From Blasia pusilla (lineage: Eukaryota; Marchantiophyta; Marchantiopsida; Blasiales), in contig CM114273.1 in the NCBI GenBank assembly GCA_050084515.1, positions 12,834,001 to 12,898,000 of the forward strand: a DNA stretch of 64,000 bases, read 5' to 3'. Shown here piece after piece: positions 21,983 through 32,930 of the stretch. The notes beneath the pieces were generated by a model that ran no database searches, was not told where the DNA came from, and worked only from the letters and a program-made list of their open reading frames with translations. A program made the translations under genes and the position numbers. The stretch's first letter is position 1. Every line of letters starts with the position of its first letter.

Positions 21983-22348
21983 AAATCTGTGGAAGACCTA
22001 TTGTCATATAACACGTATAGAATCACATATAATTGAGCCAAACCCACTCCACGATGGGAAAATCCAGGTCGAAGCTTGCGGGAACCATCATAGCCAAGAG
22101 CTCTACTCACTACCGAGGCTAACTCCCAACGCAACAGGCTCAACTCAAAGAACTAACTGTTCTTTGAGTGCACTCCACACTATATCCTCCAACCTAAGAG
22201 TGGGCCCTACTAAAAAAGTCACCCTCAACTGAGTAACCCCCAACCCTATGTATGAAATCGCATCTCTACCTAGGCACTACAACACTATATAAGGTATGGC
22301 CTCTACTAGCACACTATACTCTACCACATAATCCGTATGATCATGACA
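21983..22348 (-). repeat. E3 5' terminal segment B (366 bp) with TATA box and hairpin
   Basis: On the minus strand it starts TGTCATGATCATACGG. A TATA-like GGAGGATATAGTG is followed by a hairpin with arms CTCAAAGAAC and GTTCTTTGAG (22144-22168). Same length as the B copies in E4 (25163-25528 and 34445-34810). It probably carries promoter and RNA start. Confidence 0.82.
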
Positions 22349-23845
22349 TGTATCTGAGCAGCCATCCTAGCCTCACACTCGGCATCTCCCTCGACGCGTC
22401 TAGGTGGTGGGACTCTACCTCCTCCACGGACAGCTCCACCATCCTGTCGGGCAACTCCAGCTCCTCGTCCCCCAACGGGACCACCTGGTGCACGATCTCT
22501 AGGCCCACTCGGACCGGCTACTTGCTCTGGTGCCCTCTCTGGCCCTCGGTCCGGACATAACTCAAGATGTAAAATGAAACACATGGCGTGTGTATGAGCA
22601 TACCTCTGACAATAGTCATACTGATAACCTCCTGGTGCAGCACCATCTCCTCCTCCATGCTGAGGCACAGGTCCATGACCCTAATGAGTGCAATCGTACT
22701 GATGATGGGCTCCACCACATGACCAACAAGTATAGTAGGCGGTTGCTGCTGAGCCGCATATGAAGGCGTAGATCTCTGTGGCACGGCCTCCTGGTATCCT
22801 CCCTGAGCTCGTGGTGCCACAATCGACCTATCTCGGAGTCCACCTTGTTGCACAGATAGTGCAGGAAATCCTGACTACTCTCGCCCAGAACCCATGGTGG
22901 CTACGCTCTCCTCCGCCATGTTGCGCTCAATATTCTTGGCGGTCCTAAAAAAATCTCTCACCATAGGGGAGGTGTTCATAAGAAGCACCCCCTCCCGCAC
23001 CCGTGTCCGCAGGGTCTCGTCCAAGATCGTGTACCATGACTGGATAGCCTGAGCCTCTGTCACCCCTTGAGTCACGTTGATCAACCGGCGCAAGCGAGTG
23101 TAAGCCTCATGCAAACTCTCACCCGGGCGCCTCTAGAAGTCGTGGATGCTCTGCAACTTCTCCGTCCGTACCCCCTAGTAGCTCGCCCTCAACTCAGCAA
23201 AGAACTCAACCACGTGGTTGAACCTGGGACGAACCCGAATAGACAATGCAACTGCTCCAGTGCGAGTGACCCCTCCTAAAACATCACTAATGGAAGAGGA
23301 AGTAGCCTCTCTTGAATCCTCCTCCTCATCTGGGAACGGCTCCGTCCATCACACATAGTGTGGGTCGTAGTAGAGTCGCCATGCCTCAATCTCTTGGGCA
23401 TATTTGTGGGAGAACTCATGGTAATCGTCCATGGGTGCCCCCTCTAAATGTTGGAACATACTGTTCCATGCTGTAAACGGGTTGAATTCTCTAGAGTTCC
23501 TAGCCCGCTGTGAGTCACACCAACTCCTAAACTCCGCAATGAAGTCGTGTAGTTCTATGGTGCCTACAGCACCCAAAAACCTACGCGGTCCCCTACCCCG
23601 GTCGTCCATCTCGTACGCCGAACTGGTAGGACCACTCAATGTGTACGGTGAATCACTAACACACTCCTATACACGCTCCCACTCGTCTGAAGACGACACA
23701 GAAGGAGATCGAGATGGTCTCTCACGTGGAGACCCTCGAAACCTCGCACCACTCCGGGTAAACCCTCCAGAGCTACTCTCAGGTCCACTACCTCGCCTCT
23801 CAAAATACTGAAAGGACGTCGTGATGGCCCTCGTGCCCCTCTCAC
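22349..23845 (-). pseudogene. E1 gag, N-terminal part (right of insertion E3)
   Basis: Minus-strand capsid pieces: MSGPTSSAYEMDDRGRGPRR, VGTIELHDFIAEFRSWCDSQ, MFQHLEGAPMDDYHEFSHKY, AQAIQSWYTILDETLRTRVR and FFRTAKNIERNMAEESVATM. The nucleocapsid follows with TCWSC and YDYCQRYAHTHAMC (second knuckle, first Cys lost). The frame ends at MAAQIQ at the E3 insertion and resumes at 13001. Confidence 0.82.
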
Positions 23846-25054
23846 ACGATCACTCTCAACCTCGGGAGTAATCCCTCAATCACTCATCCCAAACATGCGG
23901 CACTCGATCTACATCCTCCCTCCCCGAGACGTGTAACGTGTGGCAACAAGCGGCGTGGTGCGGCAAATCGACCAAGCTATCATCTCATCGACAACCTACC
24001 CTCTCAACTTCGGACATCCCACACAGGTCTATTTCCCCTAAACCACATACATAAATGATGCTCTCGGCATCCACACAACCCAATATCCCCAAATAAACTA
24101 CCCAAATCCCATGATCCCTCACGGGTGCAGGGTAAAGGACCGGAATGGGTAACCTGAACACATGTCGATGTCACTCCTCAGCAACTGCAAATCTCAACTC
24201 CAACTTCGTCGTGGAGACAACTCCTCCAATCAGCAAGTCATACTCCTCCCGTACTGACGCTGCTCAAAACTCCTCGATAGACAGTGTTGTTCCAGTAAAC
24301 GGCGATGCGGCGTTGCGGCGACACGAGGCGACTACTAACAAAGACGCCCTCGATGGTGGGATGCAGCACTGACGGCATACCCTCCTCAATCAACAATAAA
24401 CCCACACTCTCCTCCACAATGACGGTGCAGCTCCACGATCGAGACGGTACAGTGCGGCCACGAGCGGCACGGCGCGGCAATTGGCGGCGCGTTGCGGCTA
24501 CGGGCATCACGGCACGGTACTCGATCGTCGTCGAGCGGCTACCGATCACAACATAGCAGCATGAAATCAAAACTCAAACACCATAACCGGAGGTCATCTA
24601 CCATCACTGGTTGACGAAGAAACTTTGATGACGGTGGCGTCCAAAATGAAGTACGTGATGGCGACACAAGCCAAAAAATCAACGAACGTCGTGGAAGACC
24701 CTCCACTCCGTAATGGCGGAAATGACAACCAAAGGGTGGACAACGGCCGAATGCGGCTGTGAGCAACGCTGGGCAATAGCAACGGTTGACGATGGCCGAT
24801 GGACGATGGACCGTTGACCGTTGACCATTGATGGTGACAACAGACCGTTGATGGTGATGGTTGACCGTTGATGGTGATGGTGATGGTGACTATGACGGCG
24901 ACGGCCACCACCACGCCGGCGGCTGGTTTAGGGTTTGAATAATTTAACCCTAAAAATTACCTAGCAATGGCAGTTTTGCAAGATTGACCATAACTTTTTA
25001 CTCGCAACTCCAAATTGCGCAGTGTTTGTTGCACAACGTGCACAGCTTGACGAT
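23846..25054 (-). other. E1 leader, inner part
   Basis: Homologous to 61880-63120 in E6. No supported protein. It contains a short-period repeat of GTTGACCGTTGATGGT type at 24780-24900 and a GCGGC-rich stretch at 24295-24510. Insertion E4 follows at 25055, with the target copy CGAT at 25051-25054. Confidence 0.65.
24780..24900. repeat. Minisatellite-like GTTGACC/GATGGT repeat in E1 leader
   Basis: Repeated variants of GACCGTTGATGGTGATGGTT on the plus strand. The matching region of E6 (62870-62965) has the same kind of repeat with different copy number and order. It contains many small inverted repeats (GGTCAAC/GTTGACC). Confidence 0.7.
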
Positions 25055-25161
25055 TGTCGTGCGAATCCACATCGTCATACAACATACATCGCTGACATAC
25101 CATACGCACATACATACATAACATAGACGAGAGTATCCACAAACGCAAGTGTACCACAACT
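25055..25161 (-). repeat. E4 outer segment A (A2)
   Basis: 107 bp, starting TGTCGTGCGAATCC on the plus strand. Nearly identical to A1 at 25531-25637. It directly abuts B2 and forms the left end of the insertion next to CGAT. Confidence 0.9.
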
Positions 25162-25528
25162 AAAATCCGTGAAAGACCTACTGTCATAAAACACGTTTAC
25201 AATCACATACAATCGAGCCAAACCCACTCCACGATGGGAGAATCTAGGTCGAAGCTTGCGGGAAACACCATAGCCAAGAGCTCTACTCACTACCAAGGCT
25301 AACTCCCAACGCAAACAGGCTCAACTCAAAGAACGATCGTTCTTTGAGGGCAAGCCACCTTATATCCTCCAACCTAAGAGCGGGCCCTACTAGGAAAGTC
25401 ACCCCCAAGTGAGTAACCCCCAACCCTATGTATGGAACCACATCTCTACCAAGCCACTATGGTCCTACATAAGGAATGGCCTCTACCAGCACACCATACT
25501 CTACGACATAATCTGTATGGTCATGACA
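25162..25528 (-). repeat. E4 second segment B (B2)
   Basis: Matches B1 (34445-34810) along its whole length at about 97% by eye. It contains the TATA-like GGATATAAGG (minus strand, near 25360) and a 24-bp perfect palindrome at 25325-25348 (CTCAAAGAACGA and its complement). It continues into A2 where B1 continues into the leader. Confidence 0.9.
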
Positions 25529-25530
25529 AC

Positions 25531-25637
25531 TGTCATGCGAATCCACATCGTCATACAACATACATCGCTGACATACCATACGCACATACATACATAACAT
25601 AGACGAGAGTATCCACAAACGCAAGTGTACCACAACT
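25531..25637 (-). repeat. E4 inner segment A (A1)
   Basis: 107 bp beside the purine tract (GATTAGGGGCG, minus strand). Separated from B2 by two bases (AC at 25529-25530 on the plus strand). Confidence 0.9.
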
Positions 25638-25806
25638 CGCCCCTAATCGGCGGTTAGGTCCTCTAACTCCCAGGTAGCCCTATACATCTACTACATGCTA
25701 TACACCTTCTTGGGTGCCCGAATCAAAAGGCGGGGTGCTAGGTTGCCCCATCGTTAGTCGCACATCTGTAATCCATATCATGCAAAGATCAAGTCATCTA
25801 CCTCTC

Positions 25807-25955
25807 CTAAGTACATCGAGGAAAAACCCACCTTCCAGTAGGAACAACATCCAAACGTGGAGTCAAACACATCATGTGCCAACCCCTAGAACACCGATCA
25901 CACACCAACATACGGGCTGCGTTTACCAGCAGACCCACACAACATGCACCTCAAG
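25807..25955 (-). pseudogene. E4 C-terminal PHD finger
   Basis: LRCMLCG, then after a one-base shift MLVCDRCSRGWHMMC, then FPRCT and a stop at 25807-25809. The first Cys of the last zinc pair is Phe here, where E3 has VCPRC, so this PHD has lost a zinc ligand as well as its frame. Confidence 0.78.
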
Positions 25956-27260
25956 CTAGCACGTATCATGGCTAAGCTTGGGTCAACAGTACCATCCACA
26001 TTTGGAAGATGACATGGCGCACAATTACGCACATGGTCCTTCCAAACAACTCCATCACGACCCTCCAACATGAGAACTCCAGAAGCTAACACCTCACGCA
26101 CTCGTAAAATAGTGCGGCCTGCCGTCACATCCAACGTTGTCGAGGCAATCTGCTGCAAATAGACATAGTCCCCCACATGGAACCTACGAATCGATGGTCG
26201 ATAACCTCCACCCCGAATGGTTGCATACCGCAACGTATCCCTATGTTGAGCAATGGCAAGATTCTCAAAGGCTGTTGGCATAACTCTCCGAAAGAGCTCC
26301 GGCCGAGAACACACCCTCATCCACATCTCGGGTCATCAAGGTTCACCACCTCACTAGACTCGACAATGCCGCTAGCAAGTCCGGATCTCGGCCGTTTAAT
26401 GTAAAAATAAGGTGAGAAGGAAGCCAAGGATGCTTGGCGATCGAACCTATACCCCATGGCTAACCATGGAAATTGAATATCCGGTCTCCAAGATGCCCCT
26501 TCAGAGGCCATACTTGCACAATGCCCTCTTCACGCGTCTAAACCACACGCTCAGCCAAACCATCCGCCCTGGATGATCTCGAGACGTGGTCCAATGATCA
26601 ATCAACGCCTTGTCACACAAGACCGAAACTCACCCTGAAACTCAGACCTGGTCGGTCAAGACTTGGTGGTGCACCAAAATGACTAAGCACTCTATCCAAA
26701 CGCATACGCCGTTCCTCACTTGCCTTGTCCGTAATGCCACCAACTCAATCCACTTGGAGAAGTGCTCCACCATCACTAACACATATCGATGATGTCCTAC
26801 AATCAACGGTAACGGTCCCGCAAAGTCCACACTCCAACGGTAACCCAACCCCATAATAGGCAAGGGGTGTAATTGTGGTGTAGGGGCATTAAATGATGCC
26901 CTCACCCGGTCACAAACCATACAACGTGACACCAACTGTTGCACCTGAGTATGCATGCCACGCCACCAATACTGGCCAAGGAGTAAGCTATACGTACGCT
27001 TTACCCCAAAATGTCCCAACTCCTCATGGGCATGTCGCACAATGCGCTCTCTTTGAGCCAAATGTGGCACTACTCGTACTCTACCATCCTCCCACACGTG
27101 GAGAATATGTGTTCCCTCCAATCGATACCTCTTAGCACGTTGAAGAACACGGTCTCGCTCCTTGGCACTCACTATGCCTGGCACCCTACCGGTCCGTAGG
27201 AACTCCAACACCAACGCATCATCATGAATATCACGCTGATCCGTACCACCATCTCCAACC
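25956..27260 (-). pseudogene. E4 integrase
   Basis: Frames 27214-26642, 26511-26317 and 26326-25898. HAHEELGHFGVKRT and CMVCDRVRAS (zinc region), YRWSVDFAGPLP (first Asp), VLTDQV (second Asp), then a broken Glu region. C-terminal: RFHVGDYVYLQQIASTTLDV and GVVWKDHVRNC. Several small deletions compared with E3. Confidence 0.82.
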
Positions 27261-27264
27261 TTAG

Positions 27265-27860
27265 GATCTCAAGGTGGCCATCTACCCCCTCGACTAGAGT
27301 AAGATATCATGTGGTCCTCCATACTAGAGTCCACCCCTAACCAACATAAAAGGCGGATGCATGCCAACCTGGCACCATCTCCTCATCAACCTCGCCATGC
27401 CATCTAGCCCCTGTTGTATCTCTTGGGTAGTACATGGGTTCCTACTCAACCCATCCAGCATCAAGGTTGGCAACTCCATGTCTATGTACCACCCGGAAGT
27501 CATACTCCTATAAGATAAGAGCCCACCGTGCAAGCTTCCTGTAAGCTTGTCCGACTCCATCAACCACTTGAGCGGTTGGTGATCGAGTAACAAGGGTAAA
27601 GCGGGTGCCAAACAAGTAACACCTAAAGTGTGCCCAGCCCCACACTTGCCAAGCACTCTCCCTCATATGAACTATAGCGCGACTCCATTTGCATTATTCG
27701 AACGACTTGCATAGGCCACCACAAACTCCATGTGCTCATCATCATGTTGTGTCAACACCGCTCCAAGTCCCAACCTTCTCCAATCGGTGTGTAATCAGTA
27801 AAATGGGCCCTCCGATAGGTCTCCTCAAGATAGGCGCGCCACCAAACTGGGCCTTAAACT
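27265..27860 (-). pseudogene. E4 RNase H domain
   Basis: Recognisable from LLDHQPLKWLMESDKLTGSL and DGLSRNPCTTQE on the minus strand and from nucleotide identity to E3 14770-15340. Many one- and two-base indels interrupt the frame. Confidence 0.75.
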
Positions 27861-28860
27861 CCACAAAAGCTCTCTCGATCATCTCCCGAGTGCCACTCTT
27901 GATCTGATTTCAGCAATTGGTTCAAAGGCTTTGCCATAACACTAAATCCCTTCACATACCTCCGATAGTAGTTTGCCAATCCCATGAATGCTCAAACTCT
28001 ACTCACATCTACCGGACAAGGAATAAGTGCAATAGCCTCCACCTTTGCTTGCTGAACTCCCAAACCACCTAGATAGATCACATGACCCAAGTACTCAACA
28101 TCCTCATGGAAGAACTTACACTTTCCGGATGCAACGTAGACCATGAGCTTTCAACCGCTCAAACACACCTGCAAATGTATCGATGCTCCTCCACCGTGTT
28201 ATTGAACACCAAGATATCATCAATGTAACACCGAACAAAATCCAACCCTGCTAGGATCCTGTCCATCACTCTTTGAAACTCGGCAGGTGCATTCTTCAAC
28301 CCAAAGGGTAAGAATTTCCACTGGTACAAAAAATCCTTGCCATGAGAGTTGACACCCCAAAATGTTGTCTTGGCCTTGTCACTCTCCCGAATCGGCAATT
28401 GATGGTATCCTGCCCGAAGATCCAAAGTACTGAAAATCTTTACCTGTCCCACCACATCAAAGATCTCCTCAGGTGTAGGCATGGCATACCTATCGGCCTT
28501 GGTTTGCCGATTGATAGGACGGTAATCTCCACACATCCGCCTATCCGTGTAGTTGCCATGCATATCCTTTTTAGCAGGCATGACAGTGGCTGATGCATAC
28601 TCTCCATGCGACAACTCCACTAATCCAGCCTCCAAAAGGTCCAACGTCCTACTCTGAATCAAGTCCCTCTCCATATCACTATATCGATAGGGACGAGGGA
28701 CGATTGGCGTATCACTAGCCAAATCAATCCGTATATCGGGTCCAACCAGAGAACCCAACTCCTTCATGCTAAAGGCAAAACAACTCCTATAAGCACGTAG
28801 GAACGTGTCAGCGTCGTTTCTCACCTCCCGTAAGCTTGGGCCCCAAGTAATGGCTCCCAA
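27861..28860 (-). pseudogene. E4 reverse transcriptase
   Basis: Long frame 28860-28159: YRSCFAFSMKELGSLVGPDI, MCGDYRPINRQTKADRYAMP, TPEEIFDVVGQVKIFSTLDL (first Asp), FGLKNAPAEFQRVMDRILAG, VRCYIDDILVFNNTVEEH (catalytic Asp pair). Downstream of 28159 it is broken by small indels. Confidence 0.87.
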
Positions 28861-28899
28861 GTCTCCTCCTTTGGCATACTAGAGGGAGAGGGCGATGCC

Positions 28900-30135
28900 A
28901 TTGGTCGCACATAACCCCCTCACAAGATGATACACCCTTAGCTACACCATCATCGAGCAAATAACTCCTCCACCAAAGCATGAGCAACCAACTCCACATG
29001 CCCACCATTACATCCCATCTACCCAAGGATGCAAAATACTACTCTCCTCGCCTCGGCCGATGCCTCTGATCCGGTAGCCATCAAGCTCATGACAAGGGGT
29101 GGAAGACCCACGACATAGTCGAAGTCGATTTGCTCGGCCATACCAAGACTCAAAATCCAAGTCAAACAATTCAGGTCCATGGTTCGACCCAACACATGAC
29201 GTCGTGAAGCCTCGGAAATAGAAGCAACCATTTGTCACACCAATAGCAAATCCCATCGCACGCTCTCTCTCATCGGCGTTAGGCTCCACCAATGCCGCAC
29301 ATGAGAATCCCATACAAGCCCAGACCACCTTCCTGTAGGCATGTGACGAGGAAAACTCACAAATGTGGGTAGTGCCATCCTAGGTGGCCCACACGGTTCA
29401 CCACCGCCATGGGTGACCGATCAATAACCCTCACCACTTGGGAAAGTCGAGAGTATCCAAGATACTATCCTTTGTAGAAGGCGAGGATCTCTCGCCTGCA
29501 CCGCATCATATGCTCGACGTAGAACCTCCCTAGGCAACAAGTTTGTCCACCACAAGCGTGGGCGATGTGCACGCTGAGCCAACTCATGTTGCATCCAACA
29601 ACACCGCTGGTCCAATCCAAGAGCGCACCTCATGAACACTCGCCATCATCCGGGTCCGAAAGTGTCACCCAACAATGGAACATTCTCGAATGTAAGCTAG
29701 AGCACGTGCTCGATGAACTGAAGATGTCGTAACACCCGTAAGATCTCCCAAAACAATCGAGACCTAGGGTCATGTAATCCCTCACCCGACCAAAGACGTG
29801 TATGACCCCGACATGCCCATCCAAAGCAATCACCAAATCCACAAGACCAATTCTCTCAAGGTCCTACGCCCCAACAATGCAATGTGTGATGGTAAAGCAC
29901 GCTGGTACCACGAATAGTGATGGCGGCAACAACTCAGATACCTCGCATCAATCGACCAATATGTCGGGATGAGACTCTGGGCCGTCTCATCTTGCTCCAC
30001 ATACACGTATCTCCAAGACAGAATACCGCCTGCAACATGCAGACCAAACCAATGCTAATCCCACCAAAGAGATCTAACACACAAATGCCCTCCGGCGGAT
30101 CTTTGCCATACAATGGGTGTAGTATCCAAAGGGGA
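28900..30135 (-). pseudogene. E4 DNMT3-type cytosine methyltransferase, heavily broken
   Basis: Traceable by identity to E3. Motif I is CVLDLFGGISIGLVCMLQ. Motif IV is decayed (plus strand 29790-29840; the PCQG coding region is altered). AHRPRLWWTNLLPREVLR (motif VIII) is near 29530-29590 and EPNADERERAMGFAIG (motif IX region) near 29240-29290. Frame breaks occur every few tens of bases. Confidence 0.8.
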
Positions 30136-31690
30136 TAACCCAACTAGGCAGAAGTAGGAGTCCGCCGTGGGGCCTCCTCTTCCTCGTGAGGTATAATGAC
30201 CTCACACCAAGCCTCTGCACTAGGCGATCGCCTCTTGCCGTAGTGCACCGCTGAACTCCAAAGTGGCACATCCAACGATGAGGATGCCTTTGCTGCAAAA
30301 ATAGGGACCTCCTCTTCCTCCTCATGCAGGAGAATCCATAGCGTAAAACATTACCCTCCAAAAAGTCTCCTGGCCAAGTGACTACTCCACTAAAACCACC
30401 CACAGATGCTAACACTTTGTTGGGGAAGACCCTCTGGTCGAGCCCCGAAATAAATCTCACAGAACTTGGCTCATACGTCCATCCCGGACTGCCAACCTGG
30501 TCTATAAAGACATTTGTCTCGACCCAATAATCCATCTGAAAACCCATCGGGTACAATCGCTCCTCCAACTAGTACATCATACCACTCGGTGATGTGACTA
30601 CCGCAGATACTCCCAACCGGGAGCTATCAATCGCATGATCTGGTCTCAACTGCATGCAAAACTTCTCCGGTGTCATGAATTGAGACCTATCATTGGCTCC
30701 TCCAAGTGATGTTTGAATCGGAATGGGCAAGGCTCAAGCTCGACCTCCGAATACCCAAACCAATACATGCCGCCTTTCCCAACATCAAGGTTGGGCACCG
30801 AGAGTCTAACAAGACTCTATCTGGGTCTATACACTGTCTGTAGGACTCACCAATCGGAAGATCCCACTCCGGTTGTCCAACATACATACACCAGGTGTAA
30901 GCCTCTCACGATCAATGGTGGCCGGGGTAATGCATCCATCTTCGCCGCCGCTTTGCGCCAAGTAGCTGGTACTCAATGCTACTCGACATAGAGGGTCGCT
31001 CCACCGCAACACCCTCATCCACCTCAACACGTGTAGCAAGAACACCCCACGTTCACACAACGTGGTCGCTAATCGAAATACAGGAGCTAAGTCAACTCCT
31101 AAAGCCATCACTCCGTGGCGAAAACAATAGGGATCCCAACATTGAAGTTGCCATCCGCAATCTTGCATTGATCTTTGCATCCGTGTCTACTACACGCGAT
31201 GTAGATGCCTCGATCCCCATTGTCGGCTCAATAGGTGCGTGAGGAACCATGGATGGAGTCCTAAGCACCTCGGACAACAAGAATGATGGGAAGCCTAGCT
31301 CGCCTCCTCGCCTCACCCTCTCGTGGGTCTAACTCCAAAGTAGCACCACGTGGCTCTAACGCCGAGTGGCTCCTCTCAGAATCGGTGATGCCTCAACCTT
31401 TGTCGCACTCGCCATATAAGAGAGATCATCCCCTCCATAAGAGGTGGAAGCCCCTCTCCCGAACTGATCTATGGTGGATACCACCATAGTAGCCAACTCG
31501 CTCCAAGCTGCTCAATCTGGCGACCATAGTCGACTCTGTCGTAGTGGTAGGGGTAGCCACCGTAGGCTCTCCAACCACCGGTCCACCTCTACCACCCCTA
31601 CCACCTCTACCACCTCGGTCTCTCGGAGCTACTCCACCACGGCCACGGCCTGATCTCAACTCTGGATGGAGATCAAAGCAACACTCGAGG
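30136..31690 (-). pseudogene. E4 nucleocapsid end, spacer, retropepsin and linker
   Basis: Matches E3 17640-19200. The protease region reads DPDRVLLDSRCPTLMLGKAA, where the Ser-Gly of the active-site triad region is altered by a shift. RGRGGVAPRDRGGRGGRGGR marks the basic stretch after the knuckles. Inactive. Confidence 0.75.
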
Positions 31691-32930
31691 ATGACTTAGT
31701 CTCCGCAATGATCACACTGAGTTGGGGCCGACGAGGCCCATCCTCCAAAGTCCGTCTCCCATCCTCTTGGGGACAAAACTTCCTAACATGATCACCTCCA
31801 CATGTCCAACATGACTATCCTTCTTGCTTGGGGCAGCAAATAAAGGCAATGGTCTCTGCACAAATGTCCCTCTAGGACTTGACTCGAGGTCGCGTGTATC
31901 CCCACGACTCCCACTACTACTACCACCACCACTACTACGAGATGTGAGGTGGGGGCGGCTGAACCCGAGAAGTAGTAGTTGTATCCCTCTGAATGCGGAT
32001 GTCACCACTCTCTCCTTCACCATGTTAAGCTCAATCTTCTCAGATAAAGCAAACACATGGGTCAATGTGGGTGAATCATCACTCATAAGAGTAGCATCAC
32101 GTACCCTACGGCGCAAATCTCGTCCAAGATCCCCGTACCAAAAGCTGGATCGCTGATCCTCGTCACACCCAGGTAATGAAATCAGCGTCGTGATACGAGT
32201 GTATGCCTCACGAAGACTCTCACCGGGTCTTTCGCTCAAAGTCTGAAGATTCCTCAACTTCTCCGTCTTCACTCCTCGATAGTTCTTCTTCAACCTCTTG
32301 AAGAACTCGCAACGCGGTGAACGATGGTGGGGCACTAGTACCTCCACTAGTACCCCCACTAGTACCTCCACCTTTGGTACCCCCACTCCGGCTCGCACTC
32401 GCACCACTCAACGTCGGGCCTGGCCGGGCATAGTAGGAGCACTACTACCAATACCACCATGGGTGATAGACACATAGCCTGGAGACCAATATCGTCTCCA
32501 TGCCTCAATCTCAGCAACATGGTCCTTCCTAAACTCATGGTAATCATCCATGGGTGGTCCTTCCAAGTGCTGAAACAACCCCTTCCAAGCCAAGAAGGGT
32601 GTAAACAACGTGGCGTTCCGCAACATCTACATATCACACCACGTATCAAACTCTTGCATGAAGTCCTCCAACTCAATGGTGCCCACTGCACTCGAGTATC
32701 GTCGTGGGCCCTTCATGGCCCCATATCCACCGTCCATGTCCCAAATCAATGGAGCTGCAACACTCGATAACAACGTAGAAGACTCGGTGTTTGGAACACC
32801 TTGGTCCTCCTCTTCATCAACCGTCGGAAGTGGAAAAGGTAGCCGATACCTAAATCCACTCCGTGTGAAACCACCACTATCCGCACCACGGTCCCCAACC
32901 AGACCACCCGACAGCTCCGTGATGACCAAC
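31690..32930 (-). pseudogene. E4 gag
   Basis: Capsid pieces: VGTIELEDFMQEFDTWCDM, LAWKGLFQHLEGPPMDDYHE, HVAEIEAWRRYWSPGYVS, then RVRDATLMSDDSPTLTHVFA. Homologous to E3 gag. The Gly/Thr repeat region near 32340-32390 is shorter than in E3. Confidence 0.8.

Larger units (their letters stand above)
13002..22348 (-). mobile_element. E3: family 2 DNMT-carrying Ty3-type retrotransposon (9347 bp)
   Basis: Minus strand, inserted in E1 gag (TCTA left, TGTA right, a 4-bp duplication with one difference). Order: B (22348-21983, 366 bp), leader, gag (about 20469-19472), nucleocapsid and protease (19494-18032), methyltransferase (17635-16406), RT (16399-15338), RNase H (15337-14756), integrase (14772-13431), PHD finger (13430-13281), purine tract, A (13108-13002, 107 bp). 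It has the same gene order as family 1 but clearly diverged sequence. Few indels; it is the least damaged complete element here. Confidence 0.88.

Noticed and set aside
13002-22348. Ordinary LTR pair at the ends of E3
   Set aside because: The 5' end (TGTCATGATC..., 366 bp) and the 3' end (107 bp ending CACGACA) share no direct repeat beyond a few terminal bases. No second copy of either is found inside or beside E3.
25055-25528. A solo LTR next to E4
   Set aside because: The unit is B plus A, but the target duplication CGAT lies outside unit and element together, not around the unit. The same arrangement occurs in E6 of the other family.
25163-25528. B-A junction as a product of RNA splicing
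   Set aside because: Neither family has a GT at the B side nor an AG directly before A at the junction, so spliceosomal removal of the interior is not supported.
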